A stretch of 64,000 nt of DNA, from assembly GCA_963807925.1 (NCBI GenBank), contig CAWEDP010000003.1:434001-498000 (forward strand). Reading direction: 5' to 3'. The position numbers were made by a program, and so were the translations under genes. Source of the stretch: CAWEDP01 sp963807925 (GTDB taxonomy: Bacteria > Acidobacteriota > Vicinamibacteria > Vicinamibacterales > CAVVIG01). The notes beneath the pieces were generated by a model. That model had not been told where the DNA came from. It did no database searches and saw nothing but the letters and a program-made list of their open reading frames with translations. Shown one piece after another: positions 17,459 through 27,800 of this stretch (position 1 is its first letter; each line of letters opens with the position of its first letter).

Positions 17459-19036
17459 ATGGTAGCCAGCGCGTTTCTGCTCCTCGCCGCCGCCGCTGCA
17501 ACACCGTGCGAGAGTCTGGCAGGTTTGAAGTTCCCCGATGCCGTCATTACCAGCTCGGCTGTTGTTCCCGAAGGCCCGCCACCTGCGCGGGGAACCGGCG
17601 GAGGCAATGCTCGCGGAGGTGCCCGTGGCGGAGTCCGGGGAGCCGGAGTCCCGCAGGCCCAGGCTGCCACGCCACAAGCTGCACGACAAGCGGCCGCACG
17701 GGGCGGTGCGCCTCCGGCGAACATCCCCGCCCATTGCCGCGTTCAGATGATCCTCAAGCCGACTTCCGACTCCTTGATCAACATGGAGCTCTGGCTGCCC
17801 ATCGAAAACTGGAACGGCAGGTTCATGGGCGTCGGGAACGGCGGGTTCGCCGGATCAATCCAGGGCCTGACGAATGAAATGCCCCAGGCGCTGCGGCTCG
17901 GATACGCCACGGCCGGCACCGACACCGGTCATCAGGGGCCGGGCGGCACCTGGGCCATCGGCCATCCTGAGAAGATGATCGATTTCGGCTACCGATCGAC
18001 ACATGAGATGACCCTGAAGGCCAAGCAGATCGTCCAGGCCTTCTACGATCAGAACGCCAAGTACTCCTACTTCAAAGGATGCTCCACGGGCGGTCGGATG
18101 GCGCTGATGGAAGCCCAGAGGTTTCCCGACGACTATGACGGCATCATCGCCGGCTCTCTGGCCAATCGCCATATCCACATGTGGACGGCAGGCGTTGATC
18201 GAAGCATCGAGCTTTCACGGCATCCGGAAGGAAACCTCACGGCCGAGAAAGCGGCTCTTGTGAATCAGATGGTGACCAACAGCTGCGACACCCTCAAGGA
18301 AGGATTCCTGAACAATCCGCGACAGTGCAGAGTGGACTTTTCGAAGTCGCTGTGCCCGGCGGGCCGCGATGACGCGACGTGCTTGACGGCAGCGCAACTG
18401 AAGACGGTCAACACGTTCTATGGCGGCGTGAAGAACTCGAAGGGCGAATTGATCTTTTCCGGCCAGGCTCTCGGCAATCCGATAGGAGCACTGCGCGGCA
18501 CGAATCAGTCACCGGGCGGCACGTTCGACATCGTCCGCATCGCGTTCAACGATCCGAATCTCGAGTGGCAGAAATTCGACCTCGACCGAGACATGCCGAT
18601 CATCGACAAGGCGGTCGGTTACGTCGACGCGGTGAACCCGGATCTCAGCCGATTCAAGAAGCGCGGCGGAAAGCTGCTGCTGACGCATGGATGGGCCGAC
18701 ACCGGCATCACCCCGGAAACGACGATTTGGTACTACGAGTCCGTTCTGGACAAGATGGGCAGGAATCAGAGCGACTGGGTGCGTCTGTTCATGGCGCCTG
18801 GCATGGGACACTGTGGCGGCGGCCCCGGTGTCAATACGTTCGACTCCATCGGCACGCTGGAGAACTGGGTGGAAAAGGGTGTCGCTCCCGATCAGATGCT
18901 GGGGACGGGCGCGCAGGGTCTCACGCGTCCGCTGTGCCCGTATCCACAGTATGCGGAATACAAGGGAACCGGCGATTTGAAGGATGCGGCAAACTGGGCG
19001 TGCACGGCGGCGGCTCCGCGAGCCAAGGGAAAGTGA
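17459..19036 (+). CDS. Tannase/feruloyl esterase family protein
   Basis: A 525-residue secreted esterase, ATG 17459 five bases after GAGGAGG. The short signal region is followed by a Gly/Arg/Ala-rich linker (residues about 38-80) and then the tannase fold. The nucleophile motif CSTGG (KGCSTGGRMAL) lies near residue 204, the catalytic Asp in HGWADTGITPE near 418, and the His in GMGHCGGGPG near 450. The two Cys adjacent to the Ser and His form the CS-D-HC signature of this family, so the triad is complete. Family members cleave gallate or hydroxycinnamate esters, or other aromatic esters such as MHET. It stands alone, so the substrate cannot be narrowed. Confidence 0.92.
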   Translation: MVASAFLLLAAAAATPCESLAGLKFPDAVITSSAVVPEGPPPARGTGGGNARGGARGGVRGAGVPQAQAATPQAARQAAARGGAPPANIPAHCRVQMILKPTSDSLINMELWLPIENWNGRFMGVGNGGFAGSIQGLTNEMPQALRLGYATAGTDTGHQGPGGTWAIGHPEKMIDFGYRSTHEMTLKAKQIVQAFYDQNAKYSYFKGCSTGGRMALMEAQRFPDDYDGIIAGSLANRHIHMWTAGVDRSIELSRHPEGNLTAEKAALVNQMVTNSCDTLKEGFLNNPRQCRVDFSKSLCPAGRDDATCLTAAQLKTVNTFYGGVKNSKGELIFSGQALGNPIGALRGTNQSPGGTFDIVRIAFNDPNLEWQKFDLDRDMPIIDKAVGYVDAVNPDLSRFKKRGGKLLLTHGWADTGITPETTIWYYESVLDKMGRNQSDWVRLFMAPGMGHCGGGPGVNTFDSIGTLENWVEKGVAPDQMLGTGAQGLTRPLCPYPQYAEYKGTGDLKDAANWACTAAAPRAKGK

Positions 19037-19074
19037 TCGTCTGGGCGACCGGTTCAGGATCGACCGGAAGGTCG

Positions 19075-20169
19075 TCAAGGCGCGCTCACCGCTGCGGGGA
19101 ACCAGTGCCTCGTCCGGTTGCAGACCGAGCAGACAGACAACATGACGGGCACCTCGATGAGCACGCCAACCACGGTGGCGAGCGCGGCTCCTGATTCGGG
19201 GCCGAAGAGAGCAATCGCGGTGGCGACCGCGAGCTCGAAAAAGTTGCTGGCGCCGATGAGCGCGCCGGGCGCCGCGACGGTGTACTCGACGCGGAAGAGG
19301 CGCATCAGCCCGTAGGCGAGCGACGCGTTGAAATAGACCTGGATGAGGATCGGCACCGCGATGAGCGCGACGTGCCACGTCCTGGTGGTGATGTTCCCTG
19401 CCTGGAAGGCGAAGATGAGGACGAGCGTCGCGAGCAGCGCCAGCATGCTGGCCGGTGCGAAGCGCGGGAGCAGCACCCGCTCGACCCAGTCGCGCCCGCG
19501 CCGTCGCAGGAACCACTGACGCAGGAAGACGCCGGCGGTCAGCGGGACGACGATGAAGATCAGCACGGAGTAGAGGAGCACCTGAAACGGCACGTGCAGC
19601 GAGGACGCCCCGTTGACGAGCAACGTCACGATTGGCGCGAAGAGCACCAGCATCAGCAGGTCGTTCACCGATACCTGCACGAGCGTGTACGCCGGATCGC
19701 CGTCGGTCAGATAGCTCCAGACGAAGACCATGGCGGTACACGGCGCGGCGGTGAGGATGATCGTACCGGCGATGTACTGGTCCGCATCGGCCGCCGCGAT
19801 CCACGGGCTGAAGAGGTGGCGGAAGAACAGCCAGCCGATGGCGGCCATCGAGAACGGTTTGACGACCCAATTCACGAACAGCGTGACGAGCAGCCCCCTC
19901 GGCCTGCGGCCGACGTTCCGGATGGATCCGAAGTCGACCTTCATCATCATCGGCGTGATCATCAGCCAGATGAGGATGGCGATCGGCACGTTGATCTGAC
20001 TGCCCGCGCCGAACTCGAGGCCGCGCAGTGACTGCATGGCTCCAGGGGCGACCAGGCCGAGCACCACGCCGATGCCCATGCACAGGGCGACCCAGAGGCT
20101 CAAGTAGCGTTCGAAGGGATTCAGCCGCCTGGGCCGCCTCGGCGGGTCGAGTACCTCGATCGGGGTCAT
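19075..20169 (-). CDS. acr3: ACR3-family arsenite efflux permease
   Basis: A 364-residue membrane protein with about ten transmembrane segments. The ACR3 marker AAPCTAMVFVWSYLTDGDP holds the conserved transport Cys, and GASNFFELAVATAIALFGP holds the conserved Glu of the substrate path. It exports As(III), and in some cases Sb(III), using the proton gradient. It starts 13 bases after arsR on the same strand, so the two form an arsR-acr3 operon. No arsC reductase is present, so resistance to arsenate would need a reductase elsewhere. Confidence 0.95.
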   Translation of the reverse strand: MTPIEVLDPPRRPRRLNPFERYLSLWVALCMGIGVVLGLVAPGAMQSLRGLEFGAGSQINVPIAILIWLMITPMMMKVDFGSIRNVGRRPRGLLVTLFVNWVVKPFSMAAIGWLFFRHLFSPWIAAADADQYIAGTIILTAAPCTAMVFVWSYLTDGDPAYTLVQVSVNDLLMLVLFAPIVTLLVNGASSLHVPFQVLLYSVLIFIVVPLTAGVFLRQWFLRRRGRDWVERVLLPRFAPASMLALLATLVLIFAFQAGNITTRTWHVALIAVPILIQVYFNASLAYGLMRLFRVEYTVAAPGALIGASNFFELAVATAIALFGPESGAALATVVGVLIEVPVMLSVCSVCNRTRHWFPAAVSAP

Positions 20170-20182
20170 CGCCTCCCCTCTC

Positions 20183-20530
20183 TCAGACCGCTTCGAGCAA
20201 CGCCTTGAGGCGCTTCAAGGCCGACGGGACGATGCAGTAGCCCACGCGCGGCCCACTCTCGTTCGCGCGCACCAGCCCCGCGCTGCGCAGGATGCGCAGG
20301 TGCTCGGACACCGTTGACTGCGCCAGGGGCAACTCGTCGACGATGTGGCTGCACATCCGCGCTTCCTTCTTGGCCAGCATCCGCACGATGCGGACGCGCA
20401 CCGGGTGGCTGAGAGCCTTGCTGAAGGCGGCGAGCTCGGCATCGGCCTCCGGCGTGTCGAGCGGCTCGTTCGGGAGCTCCGGACTCGTGTCCGGTGAGCA
20501 GCACAGACTGGAAAGGTTCGGCTTGGCCAC
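20183..20530 (-). CDS. arsR: ArsR-family arsenic-responsive repressor
   Basis: A 115-residue winged-helix repressor. The GTG at 20530 is preferred because longer starts would read through the palindromic operator. Helix-turn-helix: LPLAQSTVSEHLRILRSAGLV. The N-terminal NLSSLCCSPD carries a vicinal Cys pair that may bind As(III); another Cys lies in RMCSHIVDE. By analogy with ArsR, metalloid binding releases the operator and induces arsR-acr3. The family also includes zinc and other metal sensors, but the acr3 neighbour makes arsenic the best call. Confidence 0.9.
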   Translation of the reverse strand: MAKPNLSSLCCSPDTSPELPNEPLDTPEADAELAAFSKALSHPVRVRIVRMLAKKEARMCSHIVDELPLAQSTVSEHLRILRSAGLVRANESGPRVGYCIVPSALKRLKALLEAV

Positions 20531-20533
20531 GTA

Positions 20534-20556
20534 ATCGTCTATCGTCGATTGACGAT
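20534..20556 (-). promoter_or_regulatory. ArsR operator palindrome
   Basis: Inverted repeat ATCGTC-N11-GACGAT immediately upstream of the arsR GTG, in an AT-richer patch. Its position over the start region fits autorepression by ArsR. It must overlap or follow the promoter; no separate -10 is clear. Confidence 0.65.
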
Positions 20557-20746
20557 AACATGGTCCGGCCTGTGCGGCAAGGCGGTACACCGCAGAGTGT
20601 GCACACGCGGCCTGTTCGGTCGTCCGGACCTGCGCGCGCGGAAGGCGCGCAGACCGCCTCGCGGTACGTTGGTGCGAGCCGTTGCAGGTGAGGGGGTGAT
20701 ATCCTGCTCGGAAGCTCAGGTTTTTTGACGTGACTGGAGGGTGGTG

Positions 20747-21259
20747 ATGAGAGTCCGAGCTTGCCTGACCTTCGCGGCAGCGCTGGCTGCTGCGAGCTGT
20801 TCGCCCGCACCGAACACGTCAAAGCCGGCCACAACGACCGAACAGGATGTGGCCGCAATCGGTCGCGTGCGCGACGCGTACGTGGCTGGCTGGAAGGCCG
20901 GCAGTGCCGGCGACATTGCCGCCATCTACACGAGCGACGCGCTCGCGTTTCCGGCCAATCAGAGCACTGTGACCGGCCACGACGCGATCATGAAGTTCAA
21001 CGCGGATTTCTTCGGGCAGTTCACGCCCAACGACATCACGCTGACACCGGAAGAGACGACGGTCATGGGCGACTGGGCCTTCGACCGCGGCACGTACCAT
21101 GTGATGGTCACGCCCAAGTCTGGCGCCGCTCCCGTGACGGAGGAGGGCCGCTATCTCGAGTTGCTCCAACGGCAGGCCGACGGTTCGTGGAAGGTGGCGC
21201 GGGACATCGACAACACGATCAGGCCCACGCCCCCGCCAGAGGCGGCGCCCGCGCGATAG
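20747..21259 (+). CDS. SnoaL/DUF4440-like secreted lipoprotein
   Basis: A 170-residue protein starting at ATG 20747, six bases after GGAGG. A lipoprotein signal (LTFAAALAAASC) is followed by a cystatin/NTF2-like domain: DVAAIGRVRDAYVAGWKAGSAGDIAAIYTSDAL, then GHDAIMKFNADFF, GDWAFDRGTYHV and GRYLELLQRQADGSWKVARD. This is the SnoaL/DUF4440 pattern, a small alpha-plus-beta barrel that in some members is enzymatic. Anchored in the periplasm by lipidation. No specific role is assignable. Confidence 0.85.
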   Translation: MRVRACLTFAAALAAASCSPAPNTSKPATTTEQDVAAIGRVRDAYVAGWKAGSAGDIAAIYTSDALAFPANQSTVTGHDAIMKFNADFFGQFTPNDITLTPEETTVMGDWAFDRGTYHVMVTPKSGAAPVTEEGRYLELLQRQADGSWKVARDIDNTIRPTPPPEAAPAR

Positions 21260-21297
21260 GTGTCGGGGTACCCTGCTGCTGCGAGCGGAGGTGAGCA

Positions 21298-21516
21298 ATG
21301 GCGGACCCGGAAGTCTGGTGGCATCGACCCTGGATCAAGGCGACCGAAAGCGTGTTGGGTCGCATTCTCGCGATCATCGCCGGATTCGTGCTGATGGTGG
21401 TTGGCTTGGGACTCGGCGTGACCATGATCATGTTGCCGGTGGGCGTTGTCGTCGGCCTCATCGGCGTGGCGATCTTCGTGGCCGGGTTGTTCGCGCACAT
21501 CAACCGGAAGACCTGA
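21298..21516 (+). CDS. Small two-helix membrane protein
   Basis: A 72-residue protein behind a good ribosome binding site (GGAGGTGA, spacing 5). Two hydrophobic segments (ILAIIAGFVLMVVGLGLGVTMIMLPVGVV and LIGVAIFVAGLF) make it a small integral membrane protein. It sits 38 bases after the DUF4440 lipoprotein and 45 bases before the glycosyltransferase. Function unknown. Confidence 0.75.
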   Translation: MADPEVWWHRPWIKATESVLGRILAIIAGFVLMVVGLGLGVTMIMLPVGVVVGLIGVAIFVAGLFAHINRKT

Positions 21517-21561
21517 GACATCTGCGGTGAGGCGGGGAGGCCGAACGCGTTCTGTGCCTCT

Positions 21562-22779
21562 ATGCGCATTGCGTTCTACAGCGACAACTTCTATCCCGAG
21601 ATCAGCGGCATTTCGGATTCCATCATCACGACAGGCGAGGAACTGCGCAGGCGAGGCCACGCGATCCTGTACGTGGCGCCGTGGTATCCGCACAAGACGT
21701 TCGGGCTGAGCCGGGACGCGGCGCGCGATCACCTGTCGGTCGTGCGGCTGCCGTCTGTCCCCTTCTTCAGGTCTCCCACCGGTCAGTCACGGGTGGCGCT
21801 TGCGGTTGGCTCCTCATTCCAGACCGTGGGGAAGCTGACGCCCGACATCATCCATGTGCAATCTCCCTACGGCGCCGGTATTGAGGGGCTGCGCGCCGCC
21901 AGACACTTCGCCTCGACTCTCGTAGGCACCAATCACACGCCTATCGCCGAGTTCGTGCGATATCTTCCGACTCACGGCGCGCTCGCCGCGCGGCTGGCGC
22001 AGCGATACGAGGGCTGGTATTACGGCCACTGCGCCATCACCACGGCCCCGTGTGGAGGCCTTATCGAAGAGATGCGCCGCGCGGGATTCCAGGCCGAAGC
22101 CTGCGCGCAGCCAAACCCGGTGCCCCTTCCTGCTTCGATGCCGGGTCCCCAGGAGCGGTCGGCGTGCAGACGGGAGCTCGATGTGCGCGGACCGATGATT
22201 CTTTCCGCGGGACGGCTGGCTCCGGAAAAGCACGTGGACGTGATCCTGCGGGCGTTCGCCGGCGCGCTCAACGCTCTCCCGGCCGCCACGCTCGTCGTGA
22301 CCGGCCATGGCCCGAGCGCCGACGCTCTCAAGCGGCTTGCCGAAAGGCTCGGTGTGACGGAGCGCGTTCGGTTCGTTGGATTCGTGGCGGTCCGTGAGCT
22401 CGAGCGGCTGTACAGCATCGCCGATGCGTACGTCGTGATGTCCACGGCGGAGAGTCAATCCCTTTCCCTCATGCAGGCGTTCGCTCACGGCATCCCGGCC
22501 GTGGTGGCACGGTCCCGGGGGCTTATCGACTTCACACCGCCCGACGCCGGATTCCTCGTTGAGCCCGGCGACGTGACGACCCTCGCGACGCGTCTCACCG
22601 AGCTCTTACGGGACGAAGAGCGTCGCCGCAGGATGGGAGCGGCGGGTGTCGAGTTCGTCAAACGACTGTCGCCGAGCGCGATGGCCACACAGTGGGAGGG
22701 CATCTACGAGCGCGCGCTCGCCAAGCGGCGGACGAGGACGTTCCCGCCTGAGACTCAGACCTTCCGCTCTTCTTCCTGA
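21562..22779 (+). CDS. GT4-family glycosyltransferase
   Basis: A 405-residue GT-B fold enzyme. The N-terminal lobe begins with the classic MRIAFYSDNFYPEISGISD; the C-terminal lobe has GRLAPEKHVDVILRAF, VTGHGP and the acidic nucleotide-sugar site STAESQSLSLMQAFAHGIPAV (EX7E-like). It resembles the glycosyltransferases that mannosylate or glucosylate diacylglycerol. Its 3' end overlaps the DedA-like gene tail to tail by 25 bases. A GT28 lipid glycosyltransferase lies just beyond, so the cluster probably builds membrane glycolipids (inference). Confidence 0.9.
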   Translation: MRIAFYSDNFYPEISGISDSIITTGEELRRRGHAILYVAPWYPHKTFGLSRDAARDHLSVVRLPSVPFFRSPTGQSRVALAVGSSFQTVGKLTPDIIHVQSPYGAGIEGLRAARHFASTLVGTNHTPIAEFVRYLPTHGALAARLAQRYEGWYYGHCAITTAPCGGLIEEMRRAGFQAEACAQPNPVPLPASMPGPQERSACRRELDVRGPMILSAGRLAPEKHVDVILRAFAGALNALPAATLVVTGHGPSADALKRLAERLGVTERVRFVGFVAVRELERLYSIADAYVVMSTAESQSLSLMQAFAHGIPAVVARSRGLIDFTPPDAGFLVEPGDVTTLATRLTELLRDEERRRRMGAAGVEFVKRLSPSAMATQWEGIYERALAKRRTRTFPPETQTFRSSS

Positions 22780-23351
22780 AGGCTTCGGCTCATTCGCCGC
22801 TTGAGGAGGTAGTACGCGATGGCGAGCGCTGACAGACCGGCGATGGCCCGAGGAACGTTCTGAAGAATCGCCAGAAGGCTGCCGCCCGAGGTCTCGCCAA
22901 AGAAGTATCCGGCCGACAGCAGTACGCCATAGTGCAGGACCGCGACGGCCGAGGCGTACTCGAGAAAGACGGGCAGCGGGACGCGCACGAGCCCGGCGGC
23001 AACGATGAACCCGCCGGCAACGCCGTAGGACAGCTTGCTCAGGAACATCGTTTTGCCTGGGTGCGCGTGCCAGAGCGCCCGCACCTGCCGGAGCGCCTCG
23101 TCTGCGACGCCGAGACAGGCCAGGAGCCGCCGCACCCAGACGGCCTGCCCGCCGACGTACCCGAGGACGTAGCACGCGAGGTCCACCGCGATGTCGCGAA
23201 CCAGAAACAGTGCCGCCAGGGCGAAGATATTGAAGTAGCCGGCCGACGCGAGCGTGCCGGCAACAAACGCCGTGATGGGCCCTTCGGCGAACGAGAGCGG
23301 CAGGAGGATCCAGTAGCGGTGGTCGACGATGAGCCGTGACAGGGACGTCAA
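22755..23351 (-). CDS. DedA/VTT-type membrane protein
   Basis: A 198-residue integral membrane protein. FAEGPITAFVAGTLASAGYFNIFALAAL and the later KLSYGVAGGFIVAAGLVRVPLPVFLEY match the VTT (SNARE-associated/DedA) pattern with its re-entrant hydrophobic loops and conserved Pro/Gly. Family members act as lipid scramblases or transporters of phospholipid or polyprenyl carriers. Reads divergently from nothing; it lies 52 bases downstream of the GT28 gene on the same strand. Confidence 0.82.
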   Translation of the reverse strand: MTSLSRLIVDHRYWILLPLSFAEGPITAFVAGTLASAGYFNIFALAALFLVRDIAVDLACYVLGYVGGQAVWVRRLLACLGVADEALRQVRALWHAHPGKTMFLSKLSYGVAGGFIVAAGLVRVPLPVFLEYASAVAVLHYGVLLSAGYFFGETSGGSLLAILQNVPRAIAGLSALAIAYYLLKRRMSRSLQEEERKV

Positions 23352-23403
23352 TCTCAGAAGCCATACTAATCCCTCGCGGCCCCGGGGTTGACGGAACGCG
23401 ACG

Positions 23404-24588
23404 CTAGGGTTCGGGATCGTTCGACGCTCTGGCGAGGATGGTGTCGAGCAACGGCGGAATCTCGAATACCGCCCGGTTCCGCATGCGCCCCACGTTGGCG
23501 CGATATCGTTGGGCCGTCGGCTCGCTCAGCAGTGTCCGGACGGCGTCCTCGATGTATCTGAAGCTCTTGATCACCAGGCCGAGTTGACGCTCGCGTATCA
23601 CGTCGGCATTGAAGCGTTCCTGCGGCAGCGTCCAGGCGTTCCGCTCGACGATCACCGGAAGACCCATGACCCACGCCTCGCTGAGACTGCCGGGCCCCGG
23701 CTTGCCGATGAAGAAGTCCGACACATGCATGAGGGAGGGGATCTCGCGCGTGAACCCCTCGACGTGCACGGGAATCCGCCATGGCCTTCGGCGCAGGGCG
23801 GCCGCGAGGCCGTCGTTCCGACCGCAGACGAGTATGAGCTGCACCGCGAGCCCCGACCGATCGAGACGACGGGCGATCTCCAGGATCGCGTTCGACCCTT
23901 CGCCTCCAAGCAGGACGATCCCCGTCGCCAGGTCGGCTCGCAGGCCCAGGCGAGCTCGCCCGGCCGCACGCGCGACCGGAAGCGGCTCGTAGAAGCGGTG
24001 GCTCACGATCATCCCCGACGTCAGGAAGACGTGGTCCGCCGCATGCCCGATCGCCTTCGCCTGCTCGACCGCGTGGGCGGTGCCGCAAATGAAGAACTGC
24101 CGCTCCGCTTCGATCCAGAAGTGCGGCGGATAATCGGCCAAGTCCGTGAGGATCGTCGTAAACGGCGCCGACCCCAGCGCGCGACGAACGCTCTCCCTCA
24201 GCGCCCGGTTCAGATTCGGCACGAGCGAGACCACCAGATCGGGCCGCGTCTGGCGCCAGTAATCCTCGAGCAGTCGTACCGCCCCGGCGTGGTAGCGCCG
24301 AATGATGAACTGCGTTGCGCGCAGCAGGTGAACCGACCCCAGGGTCCACCCGCGCTTCAGGAGGTGGTTGTACGCGTCCTGGAGACGAATGCCCGAGATG
24401 CTCTTGACGACGTCAAGCGGGTCGAGCAGCTCCTGAAGATTGAGCAGGCGGACGGTCCAGGGCCGTTCCTGGCGTTCCAGCTCGTGCTGGAGCGCCAGGG
24501 CGGCGTTCCGGTGTCCTCCGCCGGCGTCGAAGAATGCGAGCTCCACGCATCGCACGGTCCTGTCCTCGGATCGGGGCTGCCGCCGCAC
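23404..24588 (-). CDS. GT28/MGDG-synthase-like glycosyltransferase
   Basis: A 394-residue GT-B enzyme. The N-terminal motif FFDAGGGHRNAALAL is the Gly-rich loop of the monogalactosyldiacylglycerol synthase/MurG group. The C-terminal nucleotide-sugar site is FIGKPGPGSLSEAWVMGLPVIV, including the conserved GPGS/E pattern. Such enzymes transfer glucose or galactose to diacylglycerol. It is followed by the DedA-like gene on the same strand and faces the GT4 gene. A shorter start (GTG near 24555) is possible. Confidence 0.87.
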   Translation of the reverse strand: MRRQPRSEDRTVRCVELAFFDAGGGHRNAALALQHELERQERPWTVRLLNLQELLDPLDVVKSISGIRLQDAYNHLLKRGWTLGSVHLLRATQFIIRRYHAGAVRLLEDYWRQTRPDLVVSLVPNLNRALRESVRRALGSAPFTTILTDLADYPPHFWIEAERQFFICGTAHAVEQAKAIGHAADHVFLTSGMIVSHRFYEPLPVARAAGRARLGLRADLATGIVLLGGEGSNAILEIARRLDRSGLAVQLILVCGRNDGLAAALRRRPWRIPVHVEGFTREIPSLMHVSDFFIGKPGPGSLSEAWVMGLPVIVERNAWTLPQERFNADVIRERQLGLVIKSFRYIEDAVRTLLSEPTAQRYRANVGRMRNRAVFEIPPLLDTILARASNDPEP

Positions 24589-24811
24589 GCCGCTCGTTCA
24601 GCTCGACGAGTCTACACCGGCGCCCCGACGGTCTCCCTGCTGGTCGTCATCCCCCGTGAACGTCACGAGGCTGCCGACCCGCCCCCCCAGCGCGGGTGCC
24701 GCTCCGGACGGTCGGGGCCGATTCGCGTTGTGGCCGGAGTGCCAAAGACCGATAATCCAGCGTTCATTTCCAGATTCTTCACCCACCTTCGGCTTGGAAG
24801 GGAGGTTCGAC

Positions 24812-27800
24812 GTGGCTCATCCTGCGTGGATCCGGTCCACGGTTACCGTCGGGCTCGCGCTGCTGCTGCCCGCCCTCGCGCAGGCCCAGGGGGCCATCGC
24901 CGGCGTCGTCAGCGACGCGTCCGGGGCCGTGCTCCCGGGGGTCACCGTCGAGGCCGCGAGCCCGGCGCTCATCGAACGGGTTCGCGCGTCAATCACCGAC
25001 AGCAGCGGTCAGTTCAAGATCGATCTGCTTCAGCCCGGTGCCTACACCGTGACCTTCACGCTGGCCGGCTTCACGACGTTGAAGCGCGAGGGGGTCGACG
25101 TCGCCGGCACGGCGACCACGACCGTCAACGCGGAGCTGAGGGTGGGTGCAGTCACCGAGACGGTGACCGTGAGCGGCCAGGCGCCGACCGTCGACATCCG
25201 CAGCGTGCGGCAGGAGCGCGTCATCGACCGCGAGCTCCTCGACGCGCTCCCGTTCGGACGGACGCCACAGACGGCTGCGCTGCTCACCCCGGGGGCCGCC
25301 GCCGCGAGCACGTTCGGTGCGATCGAGATCGGCGGGACCAACATCATCATGACGGGTGGCGGTCTGACCACCGTCCATGGCAGCCGGGGCGGCGACTCCC
25401 GGGTGACGATCGACGGTCTGTCGACGTCGGGCTCGGAGGGCGAGGGCGCGTTTGCCAACCTGCTCGCCAATATCGGCGTCGCGCAGGAAGTCACCGTGGA
25501 CTACGCGGCCGGCACGGCCGAACAGGCGCTCGGCGGCGTGCAGACCAACATCATCCCGCGCGACGGCGGGAACCTGTTCAGGGGGTCGGTCTTCGTGGGC
25601 GGTGTCAGCTCGTCGTGGCAGGGCAGCAACTACTCACAGGATCTCAAGGACCGCGGCCTCACGACGCCGAACTCGATCAAGGTCACCTACGACGTCAACC
25701 CGTCGGTCGGCGGCCCGCTCCTCCGCGATCGGGTCTGGTTCTTTTCGAGCGGGCGCTGGGTGAAGAACGCGAACTACGTCGGCGGCATGTTCTACAACAA
25801 GAACGCCCTGAATCCCGCCTCGTGGACCTACGATCCCGACCGGAGTCAACCGGCGTACGGCGATGCGACGCAGCCGAGTCGCAGTATCCGCGTCACGTGG
25901 CAGGCGACGCCGAAGAACAAGATCTTCGCGTTCTACGACAGTCAGAACCGGTGTCAGTGTCCGAATCCGTCGGCGACCATTGCGCCCGAGGCGACCTCGC
26001 CGGGCGTGGCGGGCAATCTGCTGTACAGCCCGCTCGACATGCTGTCGATGGGATGGACGGCGCCGCTGACCAATCGTCTCCTCGTCCAGGTCCGGTCGGG
26101 AATCCGGCGCGAGGACTACACCTTCGATCCGCCGGATCACCCGTTCGTCACGTTGATCAACGTGACCGATCAGGGCGGGATCATCCCCAACCTGAGTTTT
26201 CGCGGCGGCGGAATCGGCAGCGCGGGGCAGCCCTATCTCAACACCGACGGCTTGACGTGGAACACCCTCGCGTCGGTCTCGTACGTCACCGGCAGCCACA
26301 CCTTCAAGGTCGGCTTCAGCAACCTCTGGAACCGGCGCTACAACTTCTGGGAGCCTCGCCGGTCGCAGCCCGAGGAGCCGGGTTCCGACTACATCGCCTA
26401 TCGCGTCAATAACGGCGTGCCGAACCAGCTCACCGAGCGCGCCACTCCGTATACGCGCCTCGTGAAGCAGCCGTGGGATTTCGGTCTGTACGCGCAGGAC
26501 GGGTGGACGATGGATCGGCTGACCGTCAACGCTGGACTGCGGTTCGACTACTACAGCAGCTACGCGCCGGAAACGCACTTGGGCCCGGCGCCGCTCGTGC
26601 CGACGCGGGACATCACTTTTCCCGAGACCCAGATGCTGTCGTTCAAGGACGTCGTCCCGCGCCTGGGCGCAACCATCGATCTGTTCGGGACGCACAAGAC
26701 CGCGCTGAAGATCGGTCTGAACAAGTACGCGCAGGCGCTCGGCACGCAGGTTGGCTTCATGAACGGCGCGCTGGATCCCGTGTCGAGCCTCGCGCTGTTC
26801 GTGACCCGGTCCTGGAACGACAATCTGTTCCCCGCCGGCGATCCGCGCCGCGGCAACTTCGTCCCCGATTGCGATCTGACGAACGTGCTCGCCAACGACG
26901 AGTGCGGCATCGTCTCCGACACCAATTTCGGCAGACAGACGCCGAGCAACACGTCCGACCCGGAGACCATCCGCGGGTGGGGGCATCGGCCCTACCAGTG
27001 GGAGTTCTCGACGACGGTGGAACACGAGTTGCTCCCGCGCGTGGCGGCCAGCGTTGGATTCTTCCGGCGTTCGTTCGGCAACTTCATCGTCGTGGACAAC
27101 ACGGCGCTGTCGGCCACCGACTTCGCCCCCTTCACCGTCAGCGCGCCGTCGGATCCGCGTCTGCCGGGCGGCGGCGGCTATGCCATCGGGCCCTTCTTCG
27201 ATCGCAACCCCGACACGCTCGCGCGACCGGCGAACAACCACGTGCGCCTTGCGAGCGATTTCGGCAATCAGGTTCAGATCTGGCGCGGGCTCGACGTGAC
27301 GCTGAACGCCAGGCTGGCGGCGGGGGTCACGGTGCAGGGCGGCGTGAGCACGGGACGGACCGAGACCGACAACTGCGAGATCCTCGCCCAGGTGCCCGAA
27401 GCGGGGCTGCTGACCGCGCCCTATTGTCATCAGCTGACGAACTTTCTGACCGATGCCAAAGTGCAAGGCGCCTATACCGTTCCGGGCGTCGACATCCAGG
27501 TCGGAGCGGCCTTCAGGAGCACTCCCGGTCCCGCGATCAGCGCGAACCTCGTCGTGCCCAACGCGACGGTGCGTCCCTCGCTCGGCCGTGACCTCGCTGG
27601 TGGGGCCGCGAATGTCACGGTGAACCTGGTCGCGCCTGGCGCTCTCTACGGTGATCGCCTGAATCAGCTCGATCTGCGGATTGGCAAGGTCATCAAGGCG
27701 GGACGCGTCCGCAACGTCGTCGGCATCGACCTGTACAACGCGCTGAACGCGAATCCGGTGCTCGCCGAGAGCGCCGCGTATCGCAACGCGACGATCACCG

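Noticed and set aside
23509..26412. Long plus-strand frame (967 codons) across the GT28 gene and into the second TonB receptor
   Set aside because: Overlaps two real genes in other frames and is rich in Arg, His and Pro; a composition artefact.
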